Of a stretch of 64,000 bases of DNA, positions 47,669 through 56,653 are shown one piece after another. A model generated the notes under the pieces. It worked only from the letters and a program-made list of their open reading frames with translations, was not told the origin of the DNA and ran no database searches. A program made the translations under genes and the position numbers. This DNA is from Flavobacteriia bacterium (GTDB lineage: Bacteria; Bacteroidota; Bacteroidia; Flavobacteriales_D; Crocinitomicaceae): the NCBI GenBank assembly GCA_026391005.1, contig JAPLEV010000048.1, forward strand, positions 1 through 64,000. Reading direction: 5' to 3'. Position 1 is the stretch's first letter. Every line of letters starts with the position of its first letter.

Positions 47669-49995
47669 TATTCTATACTTATTCGCTTGGTGTACGTGTT
47701 ATTATCAAAAGTTAGGTTCACAAAGTACAAACCTGTTTTCAAATTAGAGGCATCAACATCCACTAATGATTGACCGTATATTTCATTAATGGCTTCACGG
47801 TAAAGTAATTTACCATTTATATCAGTGAGCGTAAATGACAAGCGACCTTTAACGAAAGGATTAATTTGAAGTTGAAAATGACCTTCAGTAGGATTTGGGA
47901 ACACAAAAAAGGAGTTCAAGAAAATAAGTGGGTCAACAATTCCTGCACACGGATTAACGATTGCATTAACAGCCACCGTATCACTTGAGCAAGAACCTAC
48001 AACAGCTTGGGCATAATAAACTTGGGAACTAGTCAAAATCGGGGTGATAAAAGTATTACCAGTACCGACAAGTAGACCATTAGAATCGTACCAATTAATT
48101 GTTCCTGAACCACTTGCACTGAGCGTCAATGAACCTGCATCGCAAATAGTATCCCCAATAACCATAGGATTTAATGGGCCATTTACAATGACATCGATAG
48201 GTGAAGAAGCACTCTCACACGTTCCATTCGGTGTAAAAATCTCCCAATCGTAGAAATAACAATAGAAAGAAGCACCAGCAGAACATCCTGTAATAGAAAC
48301 TAATCCAGGAATTTCATAAGGATAGACAGCTGAATTATTGTTGCGGTACAAACCGCCAGAAGGCATACTAGTTGCTTTTAATCTTAAATTACTATCCAAA
48401 GGAACAGCAAAATTTAGATTTACACGGCTTGCGCCAGAAGGAACGCTAACAGTTGCACTCTGCAAAATAGACCCATCTGAAGCTTGTAATTCAATCGAAA
48501 TATTACCCGCATTGAGGGCATATACCTTCGCAGATTTCAAGGTAAATGATTCATAACTATTAAAAATCTCGTATTGGTTAACCGAAGAATAACCACCACC
48601 ACCAATTCCATTTGTATGCGGCTCAGCATTCACCGAATCTGAATAAGACTGTGTATTGGTGACATAATAAGTTTGTGAATTCGTTAATACAGGCGTAGTG
48701 TAGGTTGCCCCAACACCCACTTGGATTCCCTGCGCATCGTACCAAGTTAATTGACCTGAACCACTTGCCGTTAGATTAGCCACATTCTCCGCACAAATAG
48801 TAAGTCCTTGGCCACTTGCCATGGAAGGCGAAACATTACTTACTACAAATGGCACTGACGTATTTGTTCCGCAATAACTAGTAACGGTACAAGTATATGA
48901 ACCAGATTGATTTACTATAATTGATTGAGTTGTTGCACCAGTTGACCATAGAAAACTAGATCCTCCAGTTGCGCTTAAGTTAATAGAACCACCTGTGCAT
49001 AAATTAGTCGAGCCATTAGAAGAAATCGTTGGTAAGAGATTTGAATTCGCAGGACTTTGCATAATAAGTGTTACAGGAACAGCTGTGTAATTGTTATTCT
49101 CATTTTCCTCTTGAAAATTATTATTTTTATCCACCTCCATTACGATGTAGTAATTTCCATTACAGGTATTTGCTGGGACATTAATCCACATTCCGTCCAA
49201 ATGTTTTCCGTAAACATCCGTCCAACCCGATGAAATCCCTTGCTCAACAACAGAACAATCATAATTCCCTCCTCCTAAATTCCAATTTGGGAAGTTCACA
49301 TTTAAAAGATTGTTACCACCCAAATAAACGGTATTGTCATCACGACAATGACCATCATACGTAGAACCGGGTGTCCCACATTGGCCATAATCCATTAAAC
49401 AAAATCCGATTTTTGCTCCTTCCCCTACTATGGGCCAATTTAATGGGTTGGGATCAAGTGTTTGAATACGAAGCGTCATGACCGCCCAATCATTAACATG
49501 ATTATGACCATGGGAAGGATGATAGGTCATACTGCCAGTCCAAGTATCCACAAAACTCATCACCCCTAGATCCTTTTTGTAAACACGCTGAATCAATAAT
49601 TGATTTGGATTTTGCGCACCGTTTGGACAGGTAAAAGTCCCGGTACTTGGCACATTAAACACCGTATCATTGCCACATAAAAAAGCGCGTTTCCCATTGA
49701 CATCTTGTCCACGAACCGTAAAACTTCCGTGACCAATATTGGGCGTGGAACCAGTAACTCGTATGCGGCCATCATCAGGGCCTTGGCCGTTATAATTGGT
49801 ACCTGCGCCACTTTGGGGATATTCTATCCAGCCATTATTAATAATGCCCTTCCACGAGGCAGTTATATCGGGAAGTAATAAACAATTTTGAGAGCCATCA
49901 GCGCAAACACATGATGTAGCATTCGTAGTTGTGCATTGACTTTTAGCAAAAAAAACAAAACACAAAAAGACGGAGAAAATGTAAAATTTTACCAT
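47668..49995 (-). CDS. T9SS-secreted lysyl-oxidase-like protein
   Basis: 775 residues. Signal peptide (about 1-19), then a domain of about 300 residues resembling lysyl oxidase: a His cluster YHPSHGHNHVNDW (His159, 162, 164, 166) like the copper site, GWTDVYGKHLDGMWINV, and GNYYIVMEVDKNNNFQE. Then Ig-like or PKD-like repeats with GSIN/GQGLTIC segments (about 320-680) and a type A sorting domain (VFPNPTEGHF). Lysyl oxidases oxidise peptidyl lysine to allow cross-linking; activity here is unproven. Coupled to a propeller gene. Confidence 0.83.
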   Translation of the reverse strand: MVKFYIFSVFLCFVFFAKSQCTTTNATSCVCADGSQNCLLLPDITASWKGIINNGWIEYPQSGAGTNYNGQGPDDGRIRVTGSTPNIGHGSFTVRGQDVNGKRAFLCGNDTVFNVPSTGTFTCPNGAQNPNQLLIQRVYKKDLGVMSFVDTWTGSMTYHPSHGHNHVNDWAVMTLRIQTLDPNPLNWPIVGEGAKIGFCLMDYGQCGTPGSTYDGHCRDDNTVYLGGNNLLNVNFPNWNLGGGNYDCSVVEQGISSGWTDVYGKHLDGMWINVPANTCNGNYYIVMEVDKNNNFQEENENNNYTAVPVTLIMQSPANSNLLPTISSNGSTNLCTGGSINLSATGGSSFLWSTGATTQSIIVNQSGSYTCTVTSYCGTNTSVPFVVSNVSPSMASGQGLTICAENVANLTASGSGQLTWYDAQGIQVGVGATYTTPVLTNSQTYYVTNTQSYSDSVNAEPHTNGIGGGGYSSVNQYEIFNSYESFTLKSAKVYALNAGNISIELQASDGSILQSATVSVPSGASRVNLNFAVPLDSNLRLKATSMPSGGLYRNNNSAVYPYEIPGLVSITGCSAGASFYCYFYDWEIFTPNGTCESASSPIDVIVNGPLNPMVIGDTICDAGSLTLSASGSGTINWYDSNGLLVGTGNTFITPILTSSQVYYAQAVVGSCSSDTVAVNAIVNPCAGIVDPLIFLNSFFVFPNPTEGHFQLQINPFVKGRLSFTLTDINGKLLYREAINEIYGQSLVDVDASNLKTGLYFVNLTFDNNTYTKRISIE

Positions 49996-50100
49996 ATTTA
50001 TTATATATATACTTGAAAATTAGAAAAAATTTATGGTTTTAAGACACCTATACTAATAAATTATAAGCGAAGTTAACATTTAGAATGTTAAAATACAAGC

Positions 50101-50108
50101 TAACTTTG
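50101..50108 (+). promoter_or_regulatory. -7 box directly before the DUF983 gene
   Basis: TAACTTTG, TGCCC, then ATG at 50114. The GTG start inside it (50108) is unlikely because it lies in the box. Confidence 0.5.
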
Positions 50109-50113
50109 TGCCC

Positions 50114-50512
50114 ATGAAAAAGGGAACTAAATTATATAGCGTAGTCAATTTTAAATGTCCCTGTTGTCATGAAGGTGATTTTTTCATTTCTCATCCTTAT
50201 AATTTTAAATTTACGGGTGATATTTTAGAGAACTGCTCAGTTTGTGCAAAAAAATACATGCTAGAACCTGGATTTTATCAAGGAGCAATGTACGTGGCCT
50301 ATGGTTTAGGCGTTGTTGTATTTTTGAGTATCTGGGCAAGTTGCAATCTGTTCTTTCCATCCATGGGTGTTTGGACACAAATAAGTATATTCTCCTTATT
50401 AATTATTTTTCTAGGCCCCTTGTTATTTTCATTATCTAAAATAATATATGCCAATATTTTTATAAAATTTGATGCCAATGCAAAATCAAATTATTTAAAA
50501 TCGAAAATATAA
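50114..50512 (+). CDS. DUF983 family membrane protein
   Basis: 132 residues. Two Cys pairs near the N-terminus (KCPCCHEG and CSVCAKKY) that may bind zinc, then two membrane helices (about 58-80 and 86-108). Length and order match DUF983. Function not established; some relatives lie by cytochrome oxidase genes, but not here. Confidence 0.9.
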   Translation: MKKGTKLYSVVNFKCPCCHEGDFFISHPYNFKFTGDILENCSVCAKKYMLEPGFYQGAMYVAYGLGVVVFLSIWASCNLFFPSMGVWTQISIFSLLIIFLGPLLFSLSKIIYANIFIKFDANAKSNYLKSKI

Positions 50513-50538
50513 GACTCTTAATAAGTCAACATTAATTT

Positions 50539-50546
50539 TACATTTG
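50539..50546 (+). promoter_or_regulatory. -7 box directly before the sulfotransferase gene
   Basis: TACATTTG, TAGA, then ATG at 50551: a 4-nt gap, predicted leaderless. Probably serves the three-gene unit 50551-53747. Confidence 0.5.
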
Positions 50547-50550
50547 TAGA

Positions 50551-51111
50551 ATGAATAATGTGATTACGATAGTTACCGGTATACCAAGGTCCGGGACCTC
50601 TTTAATGATGCAAGTATTAAAAAGAGCTGGATTGGACATTCATTCGGATAATAATCGAAAAGAAGATGACAATAATCCACAAGGATATTTCGAATTAGAT
50701 GCCGTAAAAGGCATCGTTAAAAACAATTCTTTTCTTCAAGAAGCCAGAAATAAGGTGGTAAAAATTGTTGCTCCTCTTCCTACTTTTATCGATTTATCAG
50801 AAAAGTATCAAGTGGTTTTTATGATAAGAGACTTAAATGAAGTATTGCAATCACAGGAAAAAATGGTGCAAAAAAACCAATTGGACGAACGAGAAAAATT
50901 CAAAAAAATATACCTGATGCACATCGAAAAAACAAAAGTGTTTTTTGAAAGCAATTCCATCCCTTTTATTACCATAGATTATAACAATTTGATGCATCAG
51001 CCCACGGTTGAATTAACGAAACTAATAGAATTTCTATCTTTACCAAGTAAGCTAGATGACTTACTTCCTTCGATTAATCCAGCACTTTATAGAAATAAAA
51101 ATGAAAATTAA
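50551..51111 (+). CDS. Sulfotransferase-fold protein (P-loop)
   Basis: 186 residues. The N-terminal ITVVTGIPRSGTSL-type PAPS-binding loop (seen as VTGIPRSGTSLMMQVL, about residues 8-23) is typical of the sulfotransferase family, followed by MIRDLNEVLQSQ (the 3'-phosphate-binding region). It is short compared with most sulfotransferases, and acceptor-site residues cannot be assigned. It is first in a three-gene operon; its stop is overlapped for 11 nt by the start of the 50-residue gene. Confidence 0.85.
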   Translation: MNNVITIVTGIPRSGTSLMMQVLKRAGLDIHSDNNRKEDDNNPQGYFELDAVKGIVKNNSFLQEARNKVVKIVAPLPTFIDLSEKYQVVFMIRDLNEVLQSQEKMVQKNQLDEREKFKKIYLMHIEKTKVFFESNSIPFITIDYNNLMHQPTVELTKLIEFLSLPSKLDDLLPSINPALYRNKNEN

Positions 51112-51253
51112 AAAAGATAAAGAAAAAATATACATTGCTACACCACAAGGAAGTCTGGGACTTCTTGCCCTTGGTCATATTGGACTAATCAAATGGCGGG
51201 AAGCAATAGAAAATTCGAAAAGCACGAAGAAAAATCCTAAAAATGCAAAGTAA
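51101..51253 (+). CDS. 50-residue protein, conserved-looking linker gene
   Basis: 50 residues from the ATG at 51101 (an ATG further upstream at 51056 would overlap the first gene by 56 nt). A basic start (MKIKKDKEK), a central IYIATPQGSLGLLALGHIGL stretch rich in Gly/Leu, then a charged, Lys/Asn-rich tail. No signal peptide or lipobox. Both ends overlap the neighbouring genes by exactly 11 nt in +1 frame (ATG five bases before TAA in each case), implying strict coupling of the trio. Function unknown. Confidence 0.78.
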   Translation: MKIKKDKEKIYIATPQGSLGLLALGHIGLIKWREAIENSKSTKKNPKNAK

Positions 51254-53747
51254 ACAAAAGGTCATCGTTTTAGGATGGGATGCCGCAGATTGGAAAGTAA
51301 TTTTCCCTTTAATAGAACAGGGAAAAATGCCCAATATGAAGATCTTCCTTGAAAAAGGGGTTCATGGAAAAATTAAAACATTAGATCCTCCCCTTTCTCC
51401 GATGTTATGGACCAGTATTGCAACGGGTGTTCGAGCAGACAAACACGGCATTTCTGGATTTATTGAGCCTACGCCAGATGGTGAAAGACTTCGTCCAGTA
51501 ACTTCCACCTCAAGAAGAGTAAAAGCAATTTGGAATATACTAAACCAAGAAGGGTATAAAAGTAATGTCGTAGCTTGGTGGCCCACGAATCCCGTTGAAC
51601 CGATAAACGGCGTAATGGTTTCCAACTTATTTCAGATAGCAAGTAAATCCATAGAAGAGCCATGGATTTCTCCTCCTGAATCAGTTCATCCAAAAGAAAT
51701 GGAAGAAACCCTCGAAAAATTTCGTGTGCATCCGCATGAAATTACCTTGAGTATGGCCTTGCCTTTTATTCCAAATTTGAATACGGATAAAGAATTAAGG
51801 AAAGAACAAAGAACCTTAAGTGTTTTAAAAACCTTGGCAAATGCCGCTACGGTTCACGCTATTTCTACTTATTTACACGAGGAAACTACATGGGATTTTA
51901 TGGCCATCTACCACGATGCCATCGATCATTTTTCGCATATTGCCATGCGATACCACCCCCCGAAAAGACCTGAAATTGAACAAAAAGAATTTGATGACTA
52001 TCAATTAGTGGTGGAGGCTGCTTACCGTTTTCATGATCTAATGCTAGGCAGAGTGCTAGAATTGATGGATGAGCAAACAACACTTCTGATTGTTTCGGAC
52101 CATGGATTTCATTCGGATCATCAGCGACCGTTATACATCCCTCGAGAACCTTCAGGTCCGGCGGTAGAACACAGCCCTTATGGAATTTTTGCCATGGCAG
52201 GGCCAGGAATAAAAAAGGGCGGTGTTGAAGTGAGCGGTGCCAGCATCCTCGATATTACCCCCACTTTGCTGCATTATTTAAACCTACCCATCGGAGAAGA
52301 TATGGAAGGGAAGGTGCTTCACGCTTGTTTTGAAGAAACTAAAAATACTCAATTAATCCCTAGCTGGGAAAGTGTTGATGGTGATTCCGGGATGCACGAT
52401 AAAAATAGACAAGAAAATCCTTGGGATGCCATTGAAGCCCTTCAACAACTTGTTGAAATGGGATATATAGATGCCCCGGACGACGATAAATTACTGGAAG
52501 TTGAAAAATCTAAACGTGAAAATTTATACTACCTATCAAGAAACATGATCAATGGTGGCCGCATCGTTGAAGCCTTGACTATATTGGAAAAAATATTTCA
52601 GGAGTCAAAAATTATTCGATATGGTCAACGATTAGCCTTTACCTATTTAGCGTTAAGACACTACCAAAAAGCAAGAGATTTATTAGAAGAACTAAAAGAA
52701 TTACACCTCCAACAAAAAAAGGAGAAAAAGCTCAAATCTGATGACCCTTTTGGTAGTAATGATATGGAGGAACCGATGTACCTGCAATATTTAGAAGGAT
52801 TAATTTTGTTAGCCATTAACCGGCCACGCTTAGCATTACCTATACTAGAAAGTGTGCAAAAAAAGAACCCAGCTAATTTCCATGTAGCTTTCAATATCGC
52901 ACAAATTCATAACCAACGTAAAAATTACGCTTCGGCAGAACAGCAATTTATTTGTGCACTTGCCATTGACGAGGGAAATGGGAAAGCACATCATGGATTA
53001 GGCGTATCATTCCTTAGGAGGAATTTAATTGATCAAGCCATCGAAGAATTCTTACTAGCCATTAGCAATGATTTTTATTTGCCGAATGCCCATTACCATT
53101 TGGGGGAATCGTTGATGAAAAAAGAACAATACGATGATGCCGCATATGCATTTGAAGTAGCCATTCGCTTGTCACCGGGCTTAACAAAAGCACATAAATG
53201 GTTGCACGAAATTTATACAAAATGGGCGCCAAATGAAACGTTAGCATCAAAAACATCTAATTTTCTTAGGCATAACATTCAAGGGGAAATAACAATTTGC
53301 ACAAGTATTGACGGCGTAAACATGGAAGAAATGTTTAAGTGGTTCAAGATCCTTGAAATTCCTTCCGAATATGATAATAAATCGATAGATGATGCAAAGA
53401 AATTAGCATCAGACACAAGTTGGTTGAAAACGAAAAGAAATCAGATTATTTATATTCCTTGCCATTGCTTGTCCTTATTACCAGTTGATTTAAATTATAA
53501 ATTAATTGTACTCGAGGAAGATAATGCCCAAGTAATTGAAGCCTTAAAAAGGCTACACAAACGTGATTTTAAAGAAAAAGAATTTCCACTTGAATTATTA
53601 AACAAATCAAAAAACGATCAAGATAAAATTGATACTTGGATAGCTTCACAAGCTACATTACCCGTGTTAATTCTTCATAGCGAAAGTATAAAAACGGAAG
53701 AGGAAGAGCAATCAGAAATCCTAATGAACTTTATTAGTTTTGATTAA
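51243..53747 (+). CDS. Alkaline-phosphatase-superfamily phosphodiesterase with TPR repeats
   Basis: 834 residues. About 1-380: type I phosphodiesterase (nucleotide pyrophosphatase-like) fold with VLGWDAADW, a nucleophile region in PPLSPMLWTSIATGV, and metal ligands DAIDHFSH and SDHGFHSD. About 420-670: helical TPR-like repeats (LEGLILLAINRPRLALPIL, KAHHGLGVSFLR, ALEVAIRLSP-like). The rest (about 690-834) is an unassigned domain with thioesterase- or Rossmann-like strands. No signal peptide, so it is likely cytosolic. Partner in the trio with the sulfotransferase; a phosphodiester or sulfate-ester target is inferred only. Confidence 0.85.
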   Translation: MQSKQKVIVLGWDAADWKVIFPLIEQGKMPNMKIFLEKGVHGKIKTLDPPLSPMLWTSIATGVRADKHGISGFIEPTPDGERLRPVTSTSRRVKAIWNILNQEGYKSNVVAWWPTNPVEPINGVMVSNLFQIASKSIEEPWISPPESVHPKEMEETLEKFRVHPHEITLSMALPFIPNLNTDKELRKEQRTLSVLKTLANAATVHAISTYLHEETTWDFMAIYHDAIDHFSHIAMRYHPPKRPEIEQKEFDDYQLVVEAAYRFHDLMLGRVLELMDEQTTLLIVSDHGFHSDHQRPLYIPREPSGPAVEHSPYGIFAMAGPGIKKGGVEVSGASILDITPTLLHYLNLPIGEDMEGKVLHACFEETKNTQLIPSWESVDGDSGMHDKNRQENPWDAIEALQQLVEMGYIDAPDDDKLLEVEKSKRENLYYLSRNMINGGRIVEALTILEKIFQESKIIRYGQRLAFTYLALRHYQKARDLLEELKELHLQQKKEKKLKSDDPFGSNDMEEPMYLQYLEGLILLAINRPRLALPILESVQKKNPANFHVAFNIAQIHNQRKNYASAEQQFICALAIDEGNGKAHHGLGVSFLRRNLIDQAIEEFLLAISNDFYLPNAHYHLGESLMKKEQYDDAAYAFEVAIRLSPGLTKAHKWLHEIYTKWAPNETLASKTSNFLRHNIQGEITICTSIDGVNMEEMFKWFKILEIPSEYDNKSIDDAKKLASDTSWLKTKRNQIIYIPCHCLSLLPVDLNYKLIVLEEDNAQVIEALKRLHKRDFKEKEFPLELLNKSKNDQDKIDTWIASQATLPVLILHSESIKTEEEEQSEILMNFISFD

Positions 53748-53783
53748 TTAACATTAGTGCCCTACGCCCCGGCGGAAAAAATC

Positions 53784-53818
53784 ACCGAAATGTCTGTGCG
53801 TTTCGGTAATTTTTATTT
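53784..53818 (+). terminator. Candidate terminator of the phosphodiesterase gene
   Basis: ACCGAAA (53784-53790), 10-nt loop, TTTCGGT (53801-53807), then AATTTTTATTT. Lies inside the composite element. Confidence 0.5.
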
Positions 53819-53820
53819 AA

Positions 53821-53877
53821 GTGTCTCTCGGCTCCGCTCGATTCACTTAAAGGGCATCGAGCGGAGCCGAGAGGCAC
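53821..53877. repeat. Dispersed hairpin repeat, CGCTCGAT type, copy 2
   Basis: 22-bp arms at 53821-53842 and 53856-53877 with a single mismatch. Relative to 1068-1117 the fifth arm pair changes from A-T to G-C on both sides, keeping the pairing. Confidence 0.85.
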
Positions 53878-54074
53878 GGTACACAAGTCAACCGAGACTT
53901 GATTTTTTCGTTCTTTTGTACTTGTGCTGAGCTTGCCGTAGTATCAAGACAAAAGGCCAAAGAATATAAACTGCGATTTTTTCCGCCGGGGCGGAGAAAA
54001 ATAATGATCAATAAATTAGAACTTTTAAAAAAAAATAGTAATTTCACACAACAAACCAACTTATATCCTTGCTT

Positions 54075-54947
54075 ATGAAAACTTCTACACCATCTAAACA
54101 GTCGAAATTAGCGCAATACACAGCAGTTGCTGGTGCTCTTATTGCTGGTAGTAATGTAAATGCACAAATTGTATACACTGATGTTAGCCCTGACGCTGTA
54201 CTTGATAGTTTAAGTGCACCGTACATGCTAGATTTTAACAACGATGCTAATCCAGACCTAGTATTTTCAGTACAACACCTAGTTGGCGCTGGATCAACAA
54301 GTGGTATTCAATTTACCTATGTTGGTGATGCTTGCGCAGTTGGTTTTCCAGCAGGTAATCAAGTGATTGGAGCTGTTTCCAGTTCATCTTTTGCTGTTTC
54401 TGCTCTTAACGCAGGTGACCCAATATCTGCAGCGCAGAATTTTGGGGGTTCTAGTTCTTCTGCACTTGCAATAAATGCATTAATTACTGCTCCAGGTGCT
54501 GGAACATTTCCTATTTCACAAGGCGCATTCTTAGCTGCATCTAATAAATTTTTAGGAGCCAAGTTTGTAGTTGGAACAAATACGCATTACGGATGGGTAC
54601 AATTATCTGCCAATGGAACAGCTACCCAATTAACTATCCATGGTTACGCTTTTAATGGAACACCAGATGGTGCTTTAAATGCTGGTCAAATGGTAGGATT
54701 AGAAAATGTAAACGTAGAAGATAAAGTTAGCATCAAAACTACCTTAAATAATGCAACAATCAATGTAACACCTGATTTAATCGGTGGTCTATTGCAAGTT
54801 GTTTCTATCAATGGTCAAGTAGTTAAATCAATCAACATTTCTGATATTAACACGACTATCGAATTTGAAGGAATCAATACAGGAATTTATACAATATCCG
54901 CACAATTTGAAGCTGGAAAAGTTTCTAAGCGAGTATACGTGAAATAA
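54075..54947 (+). CDS. T9SS-secreted surface protein, Ser/Ala/Gly-rich
   Basis: 290 residues from the ATG at 54075 (a TTG two codons upstream lies in the -7 box). An atypical N-terminus (MKTSTPSKQSKLAQYTAVAGALIAGSNVNAQ) is a signal with a long n-region. The body has DFNNDANPDLVFS (as in FG-GAP or PEP-CTERM-like surface proteins), then a Ser-rich tract, and HYGWVQLSANGTATQLTIHGYAFN. A type A sorting domain ends it (VSINGQVVKS, then KVSKRVYVK). Ligand unknown. Terminator follows. Confidence 0.83.
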   Translation: MKTSTPSKQSKLAQYTAVAGALIAGSNVNAQIVYTDVSPDAVLDSLSAPYMLDFNNDANPDLVFSVQHLVGAGSTSGIQFTYVGDACAVGFPAGNQVIGAVSSSSFAVSALNAGDPISAAQNFGGSSSSALAINALITAPGAGTFPISQGAFLAASNKFLGAKFVVGTNTHYGWVQLSANGTATQLTIHGYAFNGTPDGALNAGQMVGLENVNVEDKVSIKTTLNNATINVTPDLIGGLLQVVSINGQVVKSINISDINTTIEFEGINTGIYTISAQFEAGKVSKRVYVK

Positions 54948-54964
54948 AAAAATTAAAACCCATG

Positions 54965-54993
54965 AAAAGCGAGAGAATTCTCGCTTTTTTTTT
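54965..54993 (+). terminator. Terminator of the T9SS gene
   Basis: 10-bp stem (AAAAGCGAGA and its complement) around a 4-nt loop, running into a T-run of about nine. Confidence 0.9.
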
Positions 54994-55043
54994 GCTTAAA
55001 ACTAACGAATGTATTAAGTAAGGCAATTTCTTTTTTAAGTAAG

Positions 55044-56642
55044 TTACTTCTTTGCCGACAACATGAATTCAGAAGTCTGGTGAAAGGTTATGTCAGGGTA
55101 ATCTTGCTCAGCCATCGAAAGTAAGAAGGGAGTTTCGGCTAAAAAAATCAAATACCCATCTTTATCGCTTGCCATGCTATTGGATTTTGCGCGTTGAAAA
55201 GCAATAAGCTTATCTGGTTTTTCAGAGGTAACCCAACATGCCTTAAAGAAATTACGGTGCACAAATCGACAATTTGCACCGTATTCATGAATCAATCGAT
55301 AATTAATCACCTCAAATTGCAGTTGACCCACTGTACCCACAATTTTTCGATTTCCCGGCTGTTGGATAAATAATTGTGCTACACCTTCATCAATAAGCTG
55401 CCGAATTCCTTTTTCTAATTGCTTAGATTTCATAGGATCCAGGTTTTCTAATTCTTGGAAAATCTCTGGGGAAAAACTAGGGATTCCTTTATAACTAAAC
55501 TTCTCCCCTGAACTTAGGGTATCGCCAATTTTAAAATTCCCAGTATCGTAAAGACCCACTACGTCTCCTGGATATGCTTCATCAATAATACTCTTATCTT
55601 GCGCTAGAAAAGAGGTTGGATTGGAAAACTTTAATTTTTTATCTAATCGAACGTGATAATAAAACGTATTTCGCTCAAATTTCCCTGAAACAACACGCAA
55701 AAAAGCAATTCTGTCGCGGTGTTTTGGATCAAGATTAGCATGAATCTTAAATACAAATCCCGAAAACCCCTCCTCATTGGGTTCAACGCGACGAACATCC
55801 GTATCCCTTCCAATTGGAGAAGGTGAGATTTCGCAGAAGGTATCTAGTAACTCCTGCACCCCAAAATTATTTACAGCAGACCCAAAAAACACAGGGGCAA
55901 TGTCACCCGACAAATAATCAGATCGCTGAAATGGATCATAAACATTTTCAACGATTTCCAATTCTTCCCGTAATTCATTTGCCGCCTTATCCCCAATATA
56001 CGCATCTAATTCTTGGTCATCTAGGGAAGCAATTTCCAATACTTTTGACTCAATTTTTGTTTTGTTTGCTGAGAACAAATTCAAACTCTGCTGATAAATA
56101 TTATACACACCCTGAAATCGATCCCCCATTCCGATTGGCCAAGTAAGTGGGCGGACTTTGATGGCCAAGGTCTGTTCTAATTCATCTAACAAATCAAAAG
56201 CCTCCTTCCCATCACGATCCATTTTATTTATAAATACAATCACTGGGGTTTTGCGCATTCGACAAACTTCCATTAGACGTTTCGTTTGCTCTTCTACACC
56301 ATTCGCGCAATCAATTACTAAAATCACGCTATCAACAGCCGTTAATGTACGAAAAGTATCTTCTGCAAAGTCTTTATGTCCTGGCGTATCTAAGATATTG
56401 ATTTGCTTATTCTTATATTGAAAAGCCATTACAGAAGTCGCAACAGAGATACCGCGTTGCTTTTCGATTTCCATAAAATCGGAAGTGGCCGTTTTTTTGA
56501 TTTTATTATTCTTAACCGCTCCAGCTGTTTGGATTGCGCCACCAAAAAGAAGTAATTTCTCCGTTAAGGTTGTTTTACCAGCATCCGGATGGGAAATTAT
56601 CCCAAACGTTCTTCTCTTCTCAATTTGTACTTGATCACGCAT
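55044..56642 (-). CDS. prfC: Peptide chain release factor 3
   Basis: 532 residues. GTPase that removes RF1/RF2 from the ribosome after termination. G1 loop [11 protein letters not shown]3 loop DTPGHKDF, G4 FINKMDRDG, and the RF3-specific middle and C-terminal domains (about 260-532). Full length. ndk lies upstream, but a terminator-like hairpin (56654-56679) separates them. Confidence 0.96.
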   Translation of the reverse strand: MRDQVQIEKRRTFGIISHPDAGKTTLTEKLLLFGGAIQTAGAVKNNKIKKTATSDFMEIEKQRGISVATSVMAFQYKNKQINILDTPGHKDFAEDTFRTLTAVDSVILVIDCANGVEEQTKRLMEVCRMRKTPVIVFINKMDRDGKEAFDLLDELEQTLAIKVRPLTWPIGMGDRFQGVYNIYQQSLNLFSANKTKIESKVLEIASLDDQELDAYIGDKAANELREELEIVENVYDPFQRSDYLSGDIAPVFFGSAVNNFGVQELLDTFCEISPSPIGRDTDVRRVEPNEEGFSGFVFKIHANLDPKHRDRIAFLRVVSGKFERNTFYYHVRLDKKLKFSNPTSFLAQDKSIIDEAYPGDVVGLYDTGNFKIGDTLSSGEKFSYKGIPSFSPEIFQELENLDPMKSKQLEKGIRQLIDEGVAQLFIQQPGNRKIVGTVGQLQFEVINYRLIHEYGANCRFVHRNFFKACWVTSEKPDKLIAFQRAKSNSMASDKDGYLIFLAETPFLLSMAEQDYPDITFHQTSEFMLSAKK

Positions 56643-56653
56643 GCACTAAAGTG

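Larger units (their letters stand above)
53765..53993. repeat. Composite element with 19-bp terminal inverted repeats
   Basis: The ends are a perfect 19-bp inverted pair: CGCCCCGGCGGAAAAAATC at 53765-53783 and its complement at 53975-53993. Nested inside are a terminator-like hairpin (53784-53807), the CGCTCGAT hairpin (53821-53877) and a CTTTTGT(A)CTTG hairpin (53913-53955). It is MITE-like in size and build; I see no clear target-site duplication and no ORF. Confidence 0.7.
53748..54074. other. Non-coding gap filled by a composite inverted-repeat element
   Basis: No gene in these 327 bases. Almost all of it is taken up by the bounded element at 53765-53993; the remaining left edge holds only the last bases after the phosphodiesterase stop, and the right edge holds the leader of the T9SS gene with a near -7 box TATCCTTG (54064-54071), 3 nt before the ATG. 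Confidence 0.75.
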
